64,000 bases of DNA from Bordetella petrii (GCF_000067205.1 NC_010170.1:1-64000), one strand, 5' to 3'; positions 50,951 through 60,674 are shown, numbered from the stretch's first letter. The notes: generated by a model not told the origin, from the sequence alone. Made by a program: numbers and translations.

Positions 50951-52600
50951 TGACTGCGGGTCCGTATTCGCCCGGCTGCCCAGGGCCGCTGCCTGGCCGC
51001 GCAGTACGAATTTCTGGATTTTGCCGGTGGCGGTCTTGGGTAGCGGGCCGAACACCACGGTGCGCGGCACCTTGAAGCGCGCCAGGTGCTCGCGGCAATG
51101 CCGCAGCACATCGTCGGCCGTGCAATGCGCGCCGTCTTTCAGCGTAACGAAGGCGCATGGCGTTTCGCCCCAGGTGGGGTCGGGCCGCGCCACCACCGCG
51201 GCTTCCAGGATGTCGGGGTGCCGGTACAGCACGCTTTCGACTTCCACCGTGGAAATGTTCTCGCCGCCCGAGATGATGATGTCCTTGGCGCGGTCCTTGA
51301 TCTCGATGTAGCCGTCGGGGTGTACCACGCCCAGGTCGCCCGAATGGAACCAGCCGCCGGCGAAGGCCTCGGCCGTGGCGCCGGGGTTGTGCAGATAGCC
51401 CTTCATCAGCGTATTGCCGCGCAGCACGATCTCGCCCAGGGTGGCGCCGTCGGCCGGCACCGGCTGCAGGCGGTCGTCGACCACCTGCACATGCTCGACG
51501 TTGAGTTTGCGCACGCCGATACGCGCCTTCAGCGCCGCGCGCTCGGCCAGGGGCAGCTCATCCCATTCGTCGTGCCAGGCGCAGCTGACCGACGGCCCGT
51601 AGGTTTCGGTCAGGCCATACAGGTGCGTGACGCCGACGCCGAGCTGTTCCATGGCCTCGATGACGGCGGCCGGCGGCGCGGCGCCGCCGGTCAGGGCCTG
51701 CACGCGATGCGTGGCGCGATGCTGCACCTGGGACGGCGCATTGATCAGCATGTTCAGCACCACCGGCGCCGCGCAGAAGTAGCCGACGCGATAGCGGCGG
51801 ATGGCGTCGAAGATGGCCGCGGGCTCGACGCGCCGCAGACAGACATTGGTGCCCGCCAGGGCGGCCAGGGTCCAGGGAAAGCACCAGCCGTTGCAGTGGA
51901 ACATGGGCAGTGTCCACAGGTATACGGCGTGGGGCGGCATGCCGCAGGCCAGTACATTGCCGGTGGCGTTCAGGTAGGCGCCGCGATGGTGGTAGACCAC
52001 CCCTTTGGGATTGCCGGTGGTGCCCGAGGTGTAGTTCAGGCAGATGCTTTGCCATTCGTCGGCGGGCCAGTCCCATGCGGCGTCGGGCGGCTGCGCGGCC
52101 AGCCAGGTTTCGTATTCGGCGTCGCCCAGCGTGCCGTGTTCGCCCGTGTACTCCGCGTCTTCGATGCGCACCGTGCGGGGCGGCGCGGCCAGCCGGCCCA
52201 GCACGTCTTGCACCAGGCTGGCGTATTCGCTGTCGAACAGCAGTACCGTGGCGCGGCCGTGTTCCAGGATGAACGCCAGCGTGGCGGCGTCGAGCCGGGT
52301 GTTCAAGGCATTGAGCACGGCGCCAGCCATGGGCACGCCGAAATGCGCTTCGTACAGGGCGGGAATATTGGGCGCCAGCACCGCCACCACGTCGCCGCGC
52401 TGCACGCCCCAGGCCCGCAGCGCCGCCGCCATCTGCCGGCATCGCTGCTGCGTGGCGCGCCAGCTCTGGCTGCGGTTGCCATGCACCAGCGCCGGCCGTT
52501 GCGGATACACCTCGGCCGCCCATTGCAGGAAACCCAGCGGGGTCAGCGGAACATGGTTGGCGGCATTGCGCGGCAGTTCATCATCGAAGGGGGTCGTCAT
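50942..52600 (-). CDS. AMP-forming acyl-CoA synthetase
   Basis: Activates a carboxylic acid to its CoA thioester via an acyl-adenylate. 552 residues: P-loop-like YTSGTTGNPKGV, YGLTETYGPS, GWFHSGDLGVVHPDGYIEIKDR, and the catalytic C-terminal lysine in PKTATGKIQK. The N-terminal part resembles fatty-acyl/AtuH-type ligases. The ATG overlaps the preceding gene's stop (ATGA). The final residues SGA and the stop are encoded by a hairpin-repeat arm. Last gene of the minus-strand catabolic operon. Confidence 0.93.
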   Translation of the reverse strand: MTTPFDDELPRNAANHVPLTPLGFLQWAAEVYPQRPALVHGNRSQSWRATQQRCRQMAAALRAWGVQRGDVVAVLAPNIPALYEAHFGVPMAGAVLNALNTRLDAATLAFILEHGRATVLLFDSEYASLVQDVLGRLAAPPRTVRIEDAEYTGEHGTLGDAEYETWLAAQPPDAAWDWPADEWQSICLNYTSGTTGNPKGVVYHHRGAYLNATGNVLACGMPPHAVYLWTLPMFHCNGWCFPWTLAALAGTNVCLRRVEPAAIFDAIRRYRVGYFCAAPVVLNMLINAPSQVQHRATHRVQALTGGAAPPAAVIEAMEQLGVGVTHLYGLTETYGPSVSCAWHDEWDELPLAERAALKARIGVRKLNVEHVQVVDDRLQPVPADGATLGEIVLRGNTLMKGYLHNPGATAEAFAGGWFHSGDLGVVHPDGYIEIKDRAKDIIISGGENISTVEVESVLYRHPDILEAAVVARPDPTWGETPCAFVTLKDGAHCTADDVLRHCREHLARFKVPRTVVFGPLPKTATGKIQKFVLRGQAAALGSRANTDPQSGA

Positions 52601-53676
52601 CGGGATGGCTCCGGCCAGGGGGCGGATTCGCGGCGGGCGGCCTGCCAGCCCAGTTCGGCCAGCGGCGCTACCCGCGCGCCCATTTCGCGCGCGTCGGCGG
52701 CGGCGGCGTTGCCGGCCTGGGCGCGCGCGTATACGCCTTGCAGAATGGCTGCAATGCGGAAGAAGCTGTAGGCCAGGTAGAAGTCCCAGTTGGCCGGCGC
52801 GGCGATGCCGCGCGCGCGACAGTACGCCGCCACGAACGCCGCTTCATCGGGAATGCCCAGCGCCGGCAGGTCCAGGCCGGCGATGCCGCGCCACAGGCTG
52901 GGCGGAATGCGCCAGCACATGCAGTGATAGGCCAGGTCGGCCAACGGATGGCCCAGCGTGGACAGCTCCCAGTCCAGCAGCGCAATGGCGCGCGGCGCAT
53001 CGGCGGCGAACACCAGGTTGTCGATGCGGTAGTCGCCGTGCACCAGGCAGACCTGGCCGTCGTCGGCTGGCAGGTGCCGCGGCAGCCAGTCGATCAACGC
53101 GTCCATGGCGGGGATGGCGCCGGTCGAGGTGTCGCGATACTGCCGGGTCCAGCGCGCGACCTGCCGCGCGAAGTAGTCGCCGGCGCGACCGTAGTCGCCC
53201 AGCCCGATCTCGCCGGGCGCCACCGCGTGCAGCGCGGCCAGCACCCGTCCGGCCTCGGCGTAGATGGCGCCGCGCTCGGCCGGGGCCAGTCCCGGCAGCG
53301 CCGGGTCCATGAACACGCGGCCTTGCGCATAGCTCATCAGGTAGAACGGCGTGCCGATCACGGCGCGGTCTTCGCAGTAATGCAGCATGCGCGGCACCGG
53401 CACGGCCGTGTCGGCCAGGGCGGACATCACGCGGTATTCGCGATCGACCGCATGGGCCGAGGGCAGCAGCGTGCCCGGCGGCTGCTTGCGCAGCACGCGC
53501 AGCCCGTGGGCATCCTCCAGCAGAAAAGTGGGGTTGGACTGCCCCCCGGCCAGCGGCCGCGCGCGCAGGCCGGTCGAGTCTGCCAGCCCACGCGCCGCCA
53601 GGTAGGCCGTCAGCGCGGGCAGCCACTCGGGCTGCGCGCCGGGCTGCGTTTCTGGTCGATGGCCGGGCGCATTCAT
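52597..53676 (-). CDS. APH-fold phosphotransferase family protein (ACAD-associated)
   Basis: 359 residues with a kinase-like fold: VHGDYRIDNLVF (catalytic loop) and LLDWELSTLGHPLADLAY (metal-binding DxE/D). Stand-alone versions like this are regularly coupled to acyl-CoA dehydrogenases, and ACAD10/11 have both domains in one chain, where the kinase phosphorylates 4-hydroxyacyl-CoAs. Here it overlaps the dehydrogenase stop and the synthetase start by ATGA on both sides, so all three are translated together. Confidence 0.9.
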   Translation of the reverse strand: MNAPGHRPETQPGAQPEWLPALTAYLAARGLADSTGLRARPLAGGQSNPTFLLEDAHGLRVLRKQPPGTLLPSAHAVDREYRVMSALADTAVPVPRMLHYCEDRAVIGTPFYLMSYAQGRVFMDPALPGLAPAERGAIYAEAGRVLAALHAVAPGEIGLGDYGRAGDYFARQVARWTRQYRDTSTGAIPAMDALIDWLPRHLPADDGQVCLVHGDYRIDNLVFAADAPRAIALLDWELSTLGHPLADLAYHCMCWRIPPSLWRGIAGLDLPALGIPDEAAFVAAYCRARGIAAPANWDFYLAYSFFRIAAILQGVYARAQAGNAAAADAREMGARVAPLAELGWQAARRESAPWPEPSR

Positions 53677-54899
53677 ACCAGGGCCTTGCGCGGCGCGTCG
53701 GCGTCGTCCCAGCGCCAGTAGGCGTCGCCCTCGTCCATCAGGTAGCGAGCCAGCACCATCTTGTGCACTTCCGATGCGCCGTCAACCAGGCGCGCCTGGC
53801 GCGCGTAGCGGTAAATCCATTCCAGCGGCGTGTCTTTTGAATAGCCGCGCGCGCCGTTGAGCTGCAGCGCGGTATCTACCACTTTGTGCAGGGTTTCCGA
53901 CACGACGATCTTGGCCATGGAGATTTCTTTGCGCGCGTAGTCGCCCTGGTCCAGCCGCGCCGCGGCGCGCATGGTCAGCAGGCGGCCGATCTCGATCTGC
54001 ATGGCGGCATCGCCCAGCAGCCACTGCACGCCCTCGCGCTCGGCCAGCTTCAGGCCGAAGCTGCTGCGCTGCCCCACGTAATCGACCGCCACCGCCATGG
54101 CGCGGCGCGCCAGCCCCAGCCAGCGCATGCAGTGCGTCAGCCGCGCCGGGCCCAGGCGGATCTGGGTCAGCTTCAGGCCGTCGCCGACTTCCATCAGGCG
54201 GTTCTCGTCGGGAATTTCCAGGCCGTCGAAAATGAGTTCGCAGTGCCCGCCGTGTTCTTCCGGCCCCATGATGGGAATGCGCCGCTCGATGCGCCAGCCA
54301 GGCTGGGCGGCATCGAACAGGAAGGCGCTGAGGCCTTTGCGCGCGTCGTCCGAGGTGCGGGCGATGAGGATGAAGTGGCGGGCCACGCCGGCCCCGGTAA
54401 TGAACCATTTGCGGCCGTTGACGATCCACTTGTCGCCCTGGCGGGTCGCCGTCGTGCGCATCATGGACGGGTCGGAGCCGCTGCCCGGGCTGGGTTCGGT
54501 CATCACGAACGACGAGCGGACCTTGCCATCGATAATGGGCTGCAGCCAGCGGTCTTTCTGGTCCGGGCGCGCCACCTGGGCCAGCACGCGCATGTTGCCG
54601 TCGTCGGGGGCCGCCGCATTGAAGCACACCGGCCCGAATATCGAGCGGTTCATTTCTTCGTAGCAGGCGGCCAGGCCGACCATGGGCAGGCCCTGGCCGC
54701 CGCGCTCGCGCGGCATCTGCAGGGCCCACAGGCCCGCTTCGCGCACCTTGGCGCGGGCGCGCGCAAGCACCGGTTCGGCAATGTTCTCGTGGTCATCGAA
54801 ATTGCCTGGGTCGGCTTCGAGCGGAATCAGTTCTTCATCGACGAAGCGGCGCACGCGGCTCCGGTAGTCCTCCAGTTCGGGGGGCAGAGAAAAGTCCAT
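53673..54899 (-). CDS. Acyl-CoA dehydrogenase
   Basis: FAD flavoenzyme forming 2-enoyl-CoA. 408 residues: FAD/substrate segment FVMTEPSPGSGSD, IVNGRKWFITGAG, and C-terminal GARGYSKDTPLEWIYRYAR then LVDGASEVHKM, the ACAD11-like/long-chain branch. The downstream APH-fold partner supports an ACAD10/11-type role, for instance in 4-hydroxy or branched acids. It is 49 bp downstream of the SDR gene. Confidence 0.92.
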   Translation of the reverse strand: MDFSLPPELEDYRSRVRRFVDEELIPLEADPGNFDDHENIAEPVLARARAKVREAGLWALQMPRERGGQGLPMVGLAACYEEMNRSIFGPVCFNAAAPDDGNMRVLAQVARPDQKDRWLQPIIDGKVRSSFVMTEPSPGSGSDPSMMRTTATRQGDKWIVNGRKWFITGAGVARHFILIARTSDDARKGLSAFLFDAAQPGWRIERRIPIMGPEEHGGHCELIFDGLEIPDENRLMEVGDGLKLTQIRLGPARLTHCMRWLGLARRAMAVAVDYVGQRSSFGLKLAEREGVQWLLGDAAMQIEIGRLLTMRAAARLDQGDYARKEISMAKIVVSETLHKVVDTALQLNGARGYSKDTPLEWIYRYARQARLVDGASEVHKMVLARYLMDEGDAYWRWDDADAPRKALV

Positions 54900-54948
54900 G
54901 CAGCATCTCCATGCAATGTGCCGCCATCGGGCGACTATAAGGCGGTGT

Positions 54949-55710
54949 TCAAAGCGAGCTGGCCAGGTGGCCGCCGTCGACGTCGATGACCGAGCCCGTC
55001 ATGAACGCCGATGCGTCCGACGCCAGCAACAGCAGCGGTCCGTCCAGGTCTTGCGGCTGTCCCAGGCGGCGCTGCGGCACGCGCTTGATCAGCGCTTCGC
55101 CCGCGGGGGACGCAAAGAACTCGCGATTCAGATCGGTGGCGATATAGCCCGGCGCCAGCGCGTTGACCCGGATGCCGTGGCGCGCCCATTCCAGCGCCAG
55201 GGCGCGCGTCAGGTGCAGCAGGCCGGCCTTGGCCGCCGCGTAGGGCGCAACGTGCGAGGCCACGCGCTGGCCCAGGATCGAGGCGATGTTGACGATGCTT
55301 CCGGGCCGCCCTTGCGCGCGGAAGTGGCGCGCGCTGGCCTGGGCCACGCGCCACGCGCCGTTGAGATTGACGTCGATAAGCCCGGTCCAGGCCTGCTCGG
55401 AAATATCCAGTGCAGGCTCGCTGAGCGCGACGCCGGCATTGTTGATCACGATGTCCAGCGGACCGAGTTCGCTGGCGGCCGCGTCGATGGCGGCCTGCAC
55501 GCTGTCGGGCCGGGTGACGTCCATGGGTACGACGCAGGCCTGGCCGCCTTGTTGGCGGATGGCCTCGGCCACTTCATGGCCCAGTTCGGTGCGGCGGCCG
55601 CACAGCGCCACGCGCGCGCCGGCGCCCGCCAGCAGGCCGGCGAAGTGCCGGCCCAACCCGCTATAGGCGCCGGTGACCAGCGCCGTCTTGGACTTCAGGT
55701 CTTCGAACAT
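54949..55710 (-). CDS. Short-chain dehydrogenase/reductase
   Basis: 253-residue classical SDR: TGAYSGLGRHFA, NNAGVALSE, Ser in NIASILG, Y-X3-K in YAAAKAGLL, C-terminal GSVIDVDGGHLAS. Probably oxidises a 3-hydroxyacyl-CoA or alcohol intermediate; AtuB/AtuG in terpene degradation are of this type. It is 18 bp from the AtuA-like small gene. Confidence 0.9.
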   Translation of the reverse strand: MFEDLKSKTALVTGAYSGLGRHFAGLLAGAGARVALCGRRTELGHEVAEAIRQQGGQACVVPMDVTRPDSVQAAIDAAASELGPLDIVINNAGVALSEPALDISEQAWTGLIDVNLNGAWRVAQASARHFRAQGRPGSIVNIASILGQRVASHVAPYAAAKAGLLHLTRALALEWARHGIRVNALAPGYIATDLNREFFASPAGEALIKRVPQRRLGQPQDLDGPLLLLASDASAFMTGSVIDVDGGHLASSL

Positions 55711-55728
55711 CCGCTCTCTCCTCGCTGC

Positions 55729-56094
55729 TCACTGGCCTTGGTCTGTTTTTGGTCCGCGCAAGAGCGGCGCCAGTGTGTCGGGCACTTCGAGTTCTAAACG
55801 TAACACAGCGCTGGCCAGGGCCTTGCCATAGTTGTCGATTGCCAGGCTGCGCGAAACGCCGCCGCCCAGCGCGCCTTCCAGCACGAAGTTCAGCACGCCC
55901 AGTCCGTCGACTTCGTAGCGCGTGATGGCGCCGCGCACCGCGGTTTCGTTGTAGATCGTGCGCAGGGCGTCGACCGTGACGGCCTGCTTGATGTACGGGT
56001 AGAACGCCGGCTCGTAGGCAATCACGGCGATGTTCGACGTATTGCCTTTGTCGCCTGACCGGGTATGCGCAACGCGCCGCAGGCTCACGTGCAT
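55729..56094 (-). CDS. AtuA-associated small protein (ferredoxin-like fold)
   Basis: 121 residues beginning MHVSLRRVAHTRSGDKGNTSNI, the signature of the small domain that accompanies or is fused to AtuA-type DUF1446 proteins. AGGAG precedes the ATG. It lies 35 bp downstream of the atuA-like gene and probably forms a complex with its product. Biochemical role unknown. Confidence 0.85.
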   Translation of the reverse strand: MHVSLRRVAHTRSGDKGNTSNIAVIAYEPAFYPYIKQAVTVDALRTIYNETAVRGAITRYEVDGLGVLNFVLEGALGGGVSRSLAIDNYGKALASAVLRLELEVPDTLAPLLRGPKTDQGQ

Positions 56095-56129
56095 GATGTC
56101 TCTCCTTTTCTTGCCGGGCCGCCGGGCCT

Positions 56130-57488
56130 CTAGACGAACTCGATCGTGCAATCGACCGAGGCGCGCGGCACCAGCGTCGACCACAGGCCGATGACTTCGC
56201 GCACACGGTCTTGATGGGGCACGCGCTTGCCGGTGCAAGCCAGCCCGCAGACTGCCATGCCATCGACTTCGCGGCCGATTTTCTCGGCCTGGGCACGGGT
56301 GGCGCAGCGTGCGGCGATGCGCACGGCAATTTCCACGGGCTCGCAGGCCGGCGCCGCCGACGCCGCCCCATGTACCGCGTTGGCGCCGATGAAATCAATG
56401 CGCAGGTCATCGGCCTGCAGCCCGGCCAGGCGAAGGCGTTCCCGCAGTATGGTCTCGGCCAGCCGTGCCTTGTCCAGGCAGCCGGGGCCGGCGAAGAAGA
56501 ACATGTCTTCGCCGATATAGCCCTCGGTGCAGCCCATGGATACTTTCAGCGTGTCGGTGCGCGGCCGGCCCGATATGCCGCCGACGCGCACCCGGTCGGG
56601 CCCTGCCTGCTCCAGGCGCGCGGTAGTGAAGTCCACCACCACGTCGGGCGTGATGTAGCGGGCCGGGTCGTGCACTTCATAGAACATCTGTTCCTTCACT
56701 GTGCGCAGGTCGATGCAGCCGCCGGTGCCGTCGACCTTGCCGATCTCGGCCGTGCCGTCCGCCTCGACGTCGGCATACGGGAAGGCCAGGTTCCAGGGAT
56801 CGGGCACGTCTTTGTAGCCGGGGTCGCCAAAATAGCCGCCGGTAACCTGCGCGCCGCATTCGAGCAAATGACCGATGCCGCTGCCCTGGCCGAGCCGCGC
56901 CCAGTCGTCGGCGCGCCAGCCAAAGTGGTGCATCATCGGCGCCAGGAACAGCGACGGGTCGGCCACGCGGCCGGTAATGACGATGTCGGCGCCCTGGTCC
57001 AGTGCCCGCACAATGGCTTCGGCGCCGGCGTAGGGTTCAGCCGAGATCAGCGTGTCGGCCACCGACGCCACGGGCGCGCCGCTTTCCATGATGGCCAGCC
57101 CGCTCGTGCCGATGCTGCCGCTGAGGTCGGTGGCGCTGACGGCAGCGACCCTGGCGTGTTTCCAGCCGGCTTCGGCGCACAGCTCGGCCACGCGCCGGGC
57201 CGCCGCCAGCGGGTGAATCCAGCCCTGGTTCGAGACGATGCGCGTGCCGTTGGCCATGCAGTGCGGCAGCACCGCGCGCATGCGATCGTCCAGCCAGGTG
57301 TCGTAGCCCGGAAAGGCCGGATCGCGGCGCTTGCGCACCTGGGCCGCCGATACGGTGGCTTCGGCCATGGTCTCGAAGCACAGGAAGTCGAGCGCGCCGC
57401 GTTCGGCGTTCCAGCGCGCCGGGTCGATGCGGTCGCCCCACCACCCGGCGCCCGAGCCGATGCGCAGCGTGCCTGTCTTGTGAGTCAT
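56130..57488 (-). CDS. atuA: AtuA-like acyclic terpene utilisation protein (DUF1446)
   Basis: 452 residues, starting with GTLRIGSGAGWWGDRID and containing FETMAEATVSAAQ, VITGRVADPSLFLAPMMHHFGW and GTGGCIDLRTVKEQMFYEVHDP, typical of AtuA. AtuA is needed for citronellol/geraniol growth in Pseudomonas but its reaction is not settled; homologues occur in other CoA-ester pathways. GGAG precedes the ATG. The neighbouring small subunit, SDR, dehydrogenase and ligase reproduce part of an Atu cluster. Confidence 0.87.
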   Translation of the reverse strand: MTHKTGTLRIGSGAGWWGDRIDPARWNAERGALDFLCFETMAEATVSAAQVRKRRDPAFPGYDTWLDDRMRAVLPHCMANGTRIVSNQGWIHPLAAARRVAELCAEAGWKHARVAAVSATDLSGSIGTSGLAIMESGAPVASVADTLISAEPYAGAEAIVRALDQGADIVITGRVADPSLFLAPMMHHFGWRADDWARLGQGSGIGHLLECGAQVTGGYFGDPGYKDVPDPWNLAFPYADVEADGTAEIGKVDGTGGCIDLRTVKEQMFYEVHDPARYITPDVVVDFTTARLEQAGPDRVRVGGISGRPRTDTLKVSMGCTEGYIGEDMFFFAGPGCLDKARLAETILRERLRLAGLQADDLRIDFIGANAVHGAASAAPACEPVEIAVRIAARCATRAQAEKIGREVDGMAVCGLACTGKRVPHQDRVREVIGLWSTLVPRASVDCTIEFV

Positions 57489-57517
57489 GTCGGTCTCCTT
57501 CGCGATGCCATGGCCGC

Positions 57518-58495
57518 CTATTGCGGTTGGATGCCTGCGCGGCTGATGACCTGCCGCCATTTTTCGGTGTCGGCGCGAATAGTGTCGCTGAAGGCCTGCG
57601 GCGTGCCGGCCACCGGAATCGCGCCCAGGTTTTCCACCTGGCGGCGCGTGTCCGGCTCGGCCAGCGCCTCGGCCACGGCCGACTGAGTGCGCGCCACCAC
57701 GGCCGCCGGCGTGCCGGCCGGCGCCAGCAAGCCGAACCATGCATTGACTTCATAGCCCGGCAGGCCGGCCTCGGCTACGGTCGGCACGTCCGGCAGCAAG
57801 GGCACGCGGGTGCTGGTGGTGACCGCCAGCGCGCGCACGGCGCCCGCGCGAATCTGCCCCATGGCCGAGGGCAGGTTGTCGTACATGATCTGTACCTGGC
57901 CGCCCAGCAGGCCCGTCATGGCCGGCGCCGACCCCTTGTAGGGCACGTGCCGGATGTCCACCTTGGCCAGGCCGTTGAACAGCTCGCCCGACAGGTGCGG
58001 CGAGCCTCCGAGGCTGGTCGAGGCGAAATTCAGCTGGCCGGGCTCGCGGCGCGCCCGCTCGATAAGCTGGGCCACCGTGCCGATGCCCAGTTGGGGATTG
58101 GCCAACAGTACATTCGGCGAGTTAGCCACCAGCGTCACCGGCGCGAAATCGCGCGCGGGGTCGTACGGCACCTGCTTATAGATGAACTGGTTGGTGACCT
58201 GGGTGCCCAGGGTTCCCATGACGAGCGTATAGCCATCGGGCTGCGCCCGCGCCACCGCGGCCGCGCCGATGCCGCCGCCCGCGCCGGGGCGGTTCTCTAC
58301 CACCACGTTCTGGCCCAGTCGGCTGCCGGCCGCGTGCGCGACCAGGCGCGCCAGCAGGTCGGTGGTGCCGCCGGGCGGGAACGGCACCACCAGCGTGATG
58401 GGGCGGGCGGGCCATGCCGGCGCCGGCTCTGCGTGCGCCATAGAGGCCAGCGGCAGCGCCAGGGCGGTGGCAAGAAGAAGGGGGTATCCACGCAT
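57518..58495 (-). CDS. Bug-family (tripartite tricarboxylate) binding protein
   Basis: 325 residues with signal peptide MRGYPLLLATALALPLASMAHA, WPARPITLVVPFPPGGTTDLLAR, NRPGAGGGIG, QPDGYTL, VPYKGSAPAM and LPDVPTVAEAG. AGGAG precedes the ATG at 58495. Encoded within the catabolic operon with no TctAB permease nearby, so it presumably presents the operon's substrate to a shared permease. Differs substantially from the other Bug proteins in the window. Confidence 0.93.
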   Translation of the reverse strand: MRGYPLLLATALALPLASMAHAEPAPAWPARPITLVVPFPPGGTTDLLARLVAHAAGSRLGQNVVVENRPGAGGGIGAAAVARAQPDGYTLVMGTLGTQVTNQFIYKQVPYDPARDFAPVTLVANSPNVLLANPQLGIGTVAQLIERARREPGQLNFASTSLGGSPHLSGELFNGLAKVDIRHVPYKGSAPAMTGLLGGQVQIMYDNLPSAMGQIRAGAVRALAVTTSTRVPLLPDVPTVAEAGLPGYEVNAWFGLLAPAGTPAAVVARTQSAVAEALAEPDTRRQVENLGAIPVAGTPQAFSDTIRADTEKWRQVISRAGIQPQ

Positions 58496-58520
58496 GGGTC
58501 TCTCCTGGTGAACGGGGGTA

Positions 58521-60635
58521 TCAGGGGGCGGCGGGCGCGGCCAGTTCCACCAGGGCGTCAACCGCCACGGCGCCCTGCCCCCGCGCGCCTACCAGCACCG
58601 GGTTGATGTCTATGGAGGCCAGGCTGCCCCTGGCCGCCAGCGCGCAGCGGCCCAGCAACACCGCCTGTTCGGCCAGCGCCCGCATATCGGCGGGCGGGTC
58701 GCCGCGCACGCCGGCCAGCAGCTTGCCGATGCGCAGGTCCTGCAGCTTGCCGATCACCTCGTCCACGCTGAAGGGCGGCAACAGCAGCGCCACGTCTTGC
58801 ATGGCCTCGACATACTTGCCGCCGCTGCCCACCATGACCACGGGGCCGAACACCGGGTCGTGGCGCACGCCCAGGGCGCACTCGTGCAGGCCGGCGTGCA
58901 TGCGCGCCACGATCCACTCCGCGTCGTCTATGCGCAGCTTGCCCAGCGTCTGCGCCTGGCGCGCCAGCGCGGCGCGCAGCGCCTGTTCGTCGTCCAGCCC
59001 CAGCGCCACCAGGCCGTGCTCGGATTTATGCGGCAGGCGCGCCGAGCACGCTTTCAACGCCACCGGCGCGCCGATGGCGCGCCAGGCGGCCACGGCGGCG
59101 TCGGCATCGGTACAGCGGGCATGTTCAGCCACCGCCAGACCCTGGCCGGCCAGCAGCGCCAGGCTTTGCGCTTCAGACAAGAACGGCTGCCGGGCGGACG
59201 GCAAGCTGAACGGCGCCGCGTCGGGCCAGCACACGGGCGCGCGGCTGCGCCAGCGATGCAGGCGGTACAAGGCGGCCATTGCGTCGGCCGCCTGCTGTTC
59301 GTCGGCATAGACGGCCACGCCGCGCGCGCGAAACGCTGCCGCCACATCGTCCTGCCATGCCACCACCGCGACGGGGCGGGCGGCCGCGGCGGCAAAACCG
59401 GCCGTATCGGCCGCGAAGGTGGCTACGTCGTAGCCGCGCCCCGCCACCGGGATATCGATGAGGAACATATCAGCGGCCGGGTCCGACGCGATGACCGGCA
59501 GCACCTGGCCGAACAAGCCATTGTTCGAGAGCAGCGCGGCGGTAATGTCCACCGGATTGGCCGTAGAGGCGAAGCCGGGCAGCAGGCCGTCCAGCTGCTG
59601 CCGCGTGGTCTCGGCCAGCGGGGCGATCTGCAGGCCACGTTCGACGGCGGCGTCCGAGGCCAGCACGCAGCTGGCGCCCGAATTGCTCACCGCCACCATG
59701 CGCGGCCCCCGCGGCAAAGGGCCGCGCAGCGCCAGTTCGGCGAAGCGCACCAGTTCTTGCGGGTCGCGCGCGCGCAAGATGGCATGGCGCTCGAAATAGG
59801 CGTCTACCGCCCGGTCTTCGCTGGCCATGGCGCCGGTGTGCGACGCGGCCGCGCGCGCGCCGGCCTCGGAGCGGCCCGACTTCACCGCAATCAGCGGCAC
59901 GCCGCGCGCGCTGGCCATGGCCGCGGCCTCGGCCAGCGCGCCCGCATCCTGTAGCGACTCGAGGTACAGCAGCACGATGCGTACTTCGGGGTCGCGCAGC
60001 ACTGCGCAGGCAAGTTCGGCCACGGTGACGTCGGCTTCGTTGCCAGTGGCGTGCACATGGCGCACGCCCAGGCCGCGCTGGCGCAGCAGGCCGTACACCA
60101 TCGCCCCCATGCCGCCGCTCTGGCTCAGTACCGCTACCGGGCCATCCGCTGGCGCGACTTCCAGGAACATGGTCGAGAAACTGGCGATCGCCCCGTTGCC
60201 GAAATTGGCCAGGCCCTGCGAGTTCGGACCCACGATGCGCATGCCGGCCGCACGGGCGCGCGCCATCATGGCGTCCTGCAGCGCCCGGCCCGCATCGCCG
60301 GTCTCGGCAAACCCGGCCGAGATCACGATGGCCGCCGCCACGCCCAGCTCGGCGCAGCGGTCCACCGCCTGCACCGCCTGTTCGCCCGCCACGGCCACGA
60401 TGGCCAGATCGGGCGCCGCGGGCAGCGCGTCCAGGGTGGGCCACGCGCGCTGGCCCTGCACTTCGGCGCGTTGCGGGTTGATGGGGTACAGCGTGCCCGC
60501 GTAGCCCTGCTGTCGCATGTAGTAAATGGGCCGCCCGCCGATCTTGTCGGGATTGTCGGACGCGCCCACAATGGCGATCGATGCGGGGTCGAGCAAGCGG
60601 TCCAGGCTGTTGCGCCGGGGCTGTGCTAATGCCAT
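58521..60635 (-). CDS. ADP-forming acyl-CoA synthetase (acetate-CoA ligase family)
   Basis: 704 residues: N-terminal CoA-binding domain (LLDPASIAIVGASDNPDKIGG), succinyl-CoA-ligase-like domains with the phospho-histidine motif SHTGAMA, and a C-terminal ATP-grasp domain (KACSARLPHKSEHGLV, VMVGSGGKYVEAMQDV, DINPVLVG). No acetyltransferase domain, so not a Pat-type fusion. It makes an acyl-CoA from an acid, ATP and CoA, or runs the reverse. AGGAG precedes the ATG. It lies between two Bug genes. Confidence 0.92.
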   Translation of the reverse strand: MALAQPRRNSLDRLLDPASIAIVGASDNPDKIGGRPIYYMRQQGYAGTLYPINPQRAEVQGQRAWPTLDALPAAPDLAIVAVAGEQAVQAVDRCAELGVAAAIVISAGFAETGDAGRALQDAMMARARAAGMRIVGPNSQGLANFGNGAIASFSTMFLEVAPADGPVAVLSQSGGMGAMVYGLLRQRGLGVRHVHATGNEADVTVAELACAVLRDPEVRIVLLYLESLQDAGALAEAAAMASARGVPLIAVKSGRSEAGARAAASHTGAMASEDRAVDAYFERHAILRARDPQELVRFAELALRGPLPRGPRMVAVSNSGASCVLASDAAVERGLQIAPLAETTRQQLDGLLPGFASTANPVDITAALLSNNGLFGQVLPVIASDPAADMFLIDIPVAGRGYDVATFAADTAGFAAAAARPVAVVAWQDDVAAAFRARGVAVYADEQQAADAMAALYRLHRWRSRAPVCWPDAAPFSLPSARQPFLSEAQSLALLAGQGLAVAEHARCTDADAAVAAWRAIGAPVALKACSARLPHKSEHGLVALGLDDEQALRAALARQAQTLGKLRIDDAEWIVARMHAGLHECALGVRHDPVFGPVVMVGSGGKYVEAMQDVALLLPPFSVDEVIGKLQDLRIGKLLAGVRGDPPADMRALAEQAVLLGRCALAARGSLASIDINPVLVGARGQGAVAVDALVELAAPAAP

Positions 60636-60674
60636 GAAAACTCCTGTGGCTTCGGGGGCAGCAAACGCTGCGGA

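Noticed and set aside
58521..60635. Protein acetyltransferase Pat fusion
   Set aside because: CoA-ligase domains are complete with the SHTGA phospho-histidine, and no GNAT domain is present.
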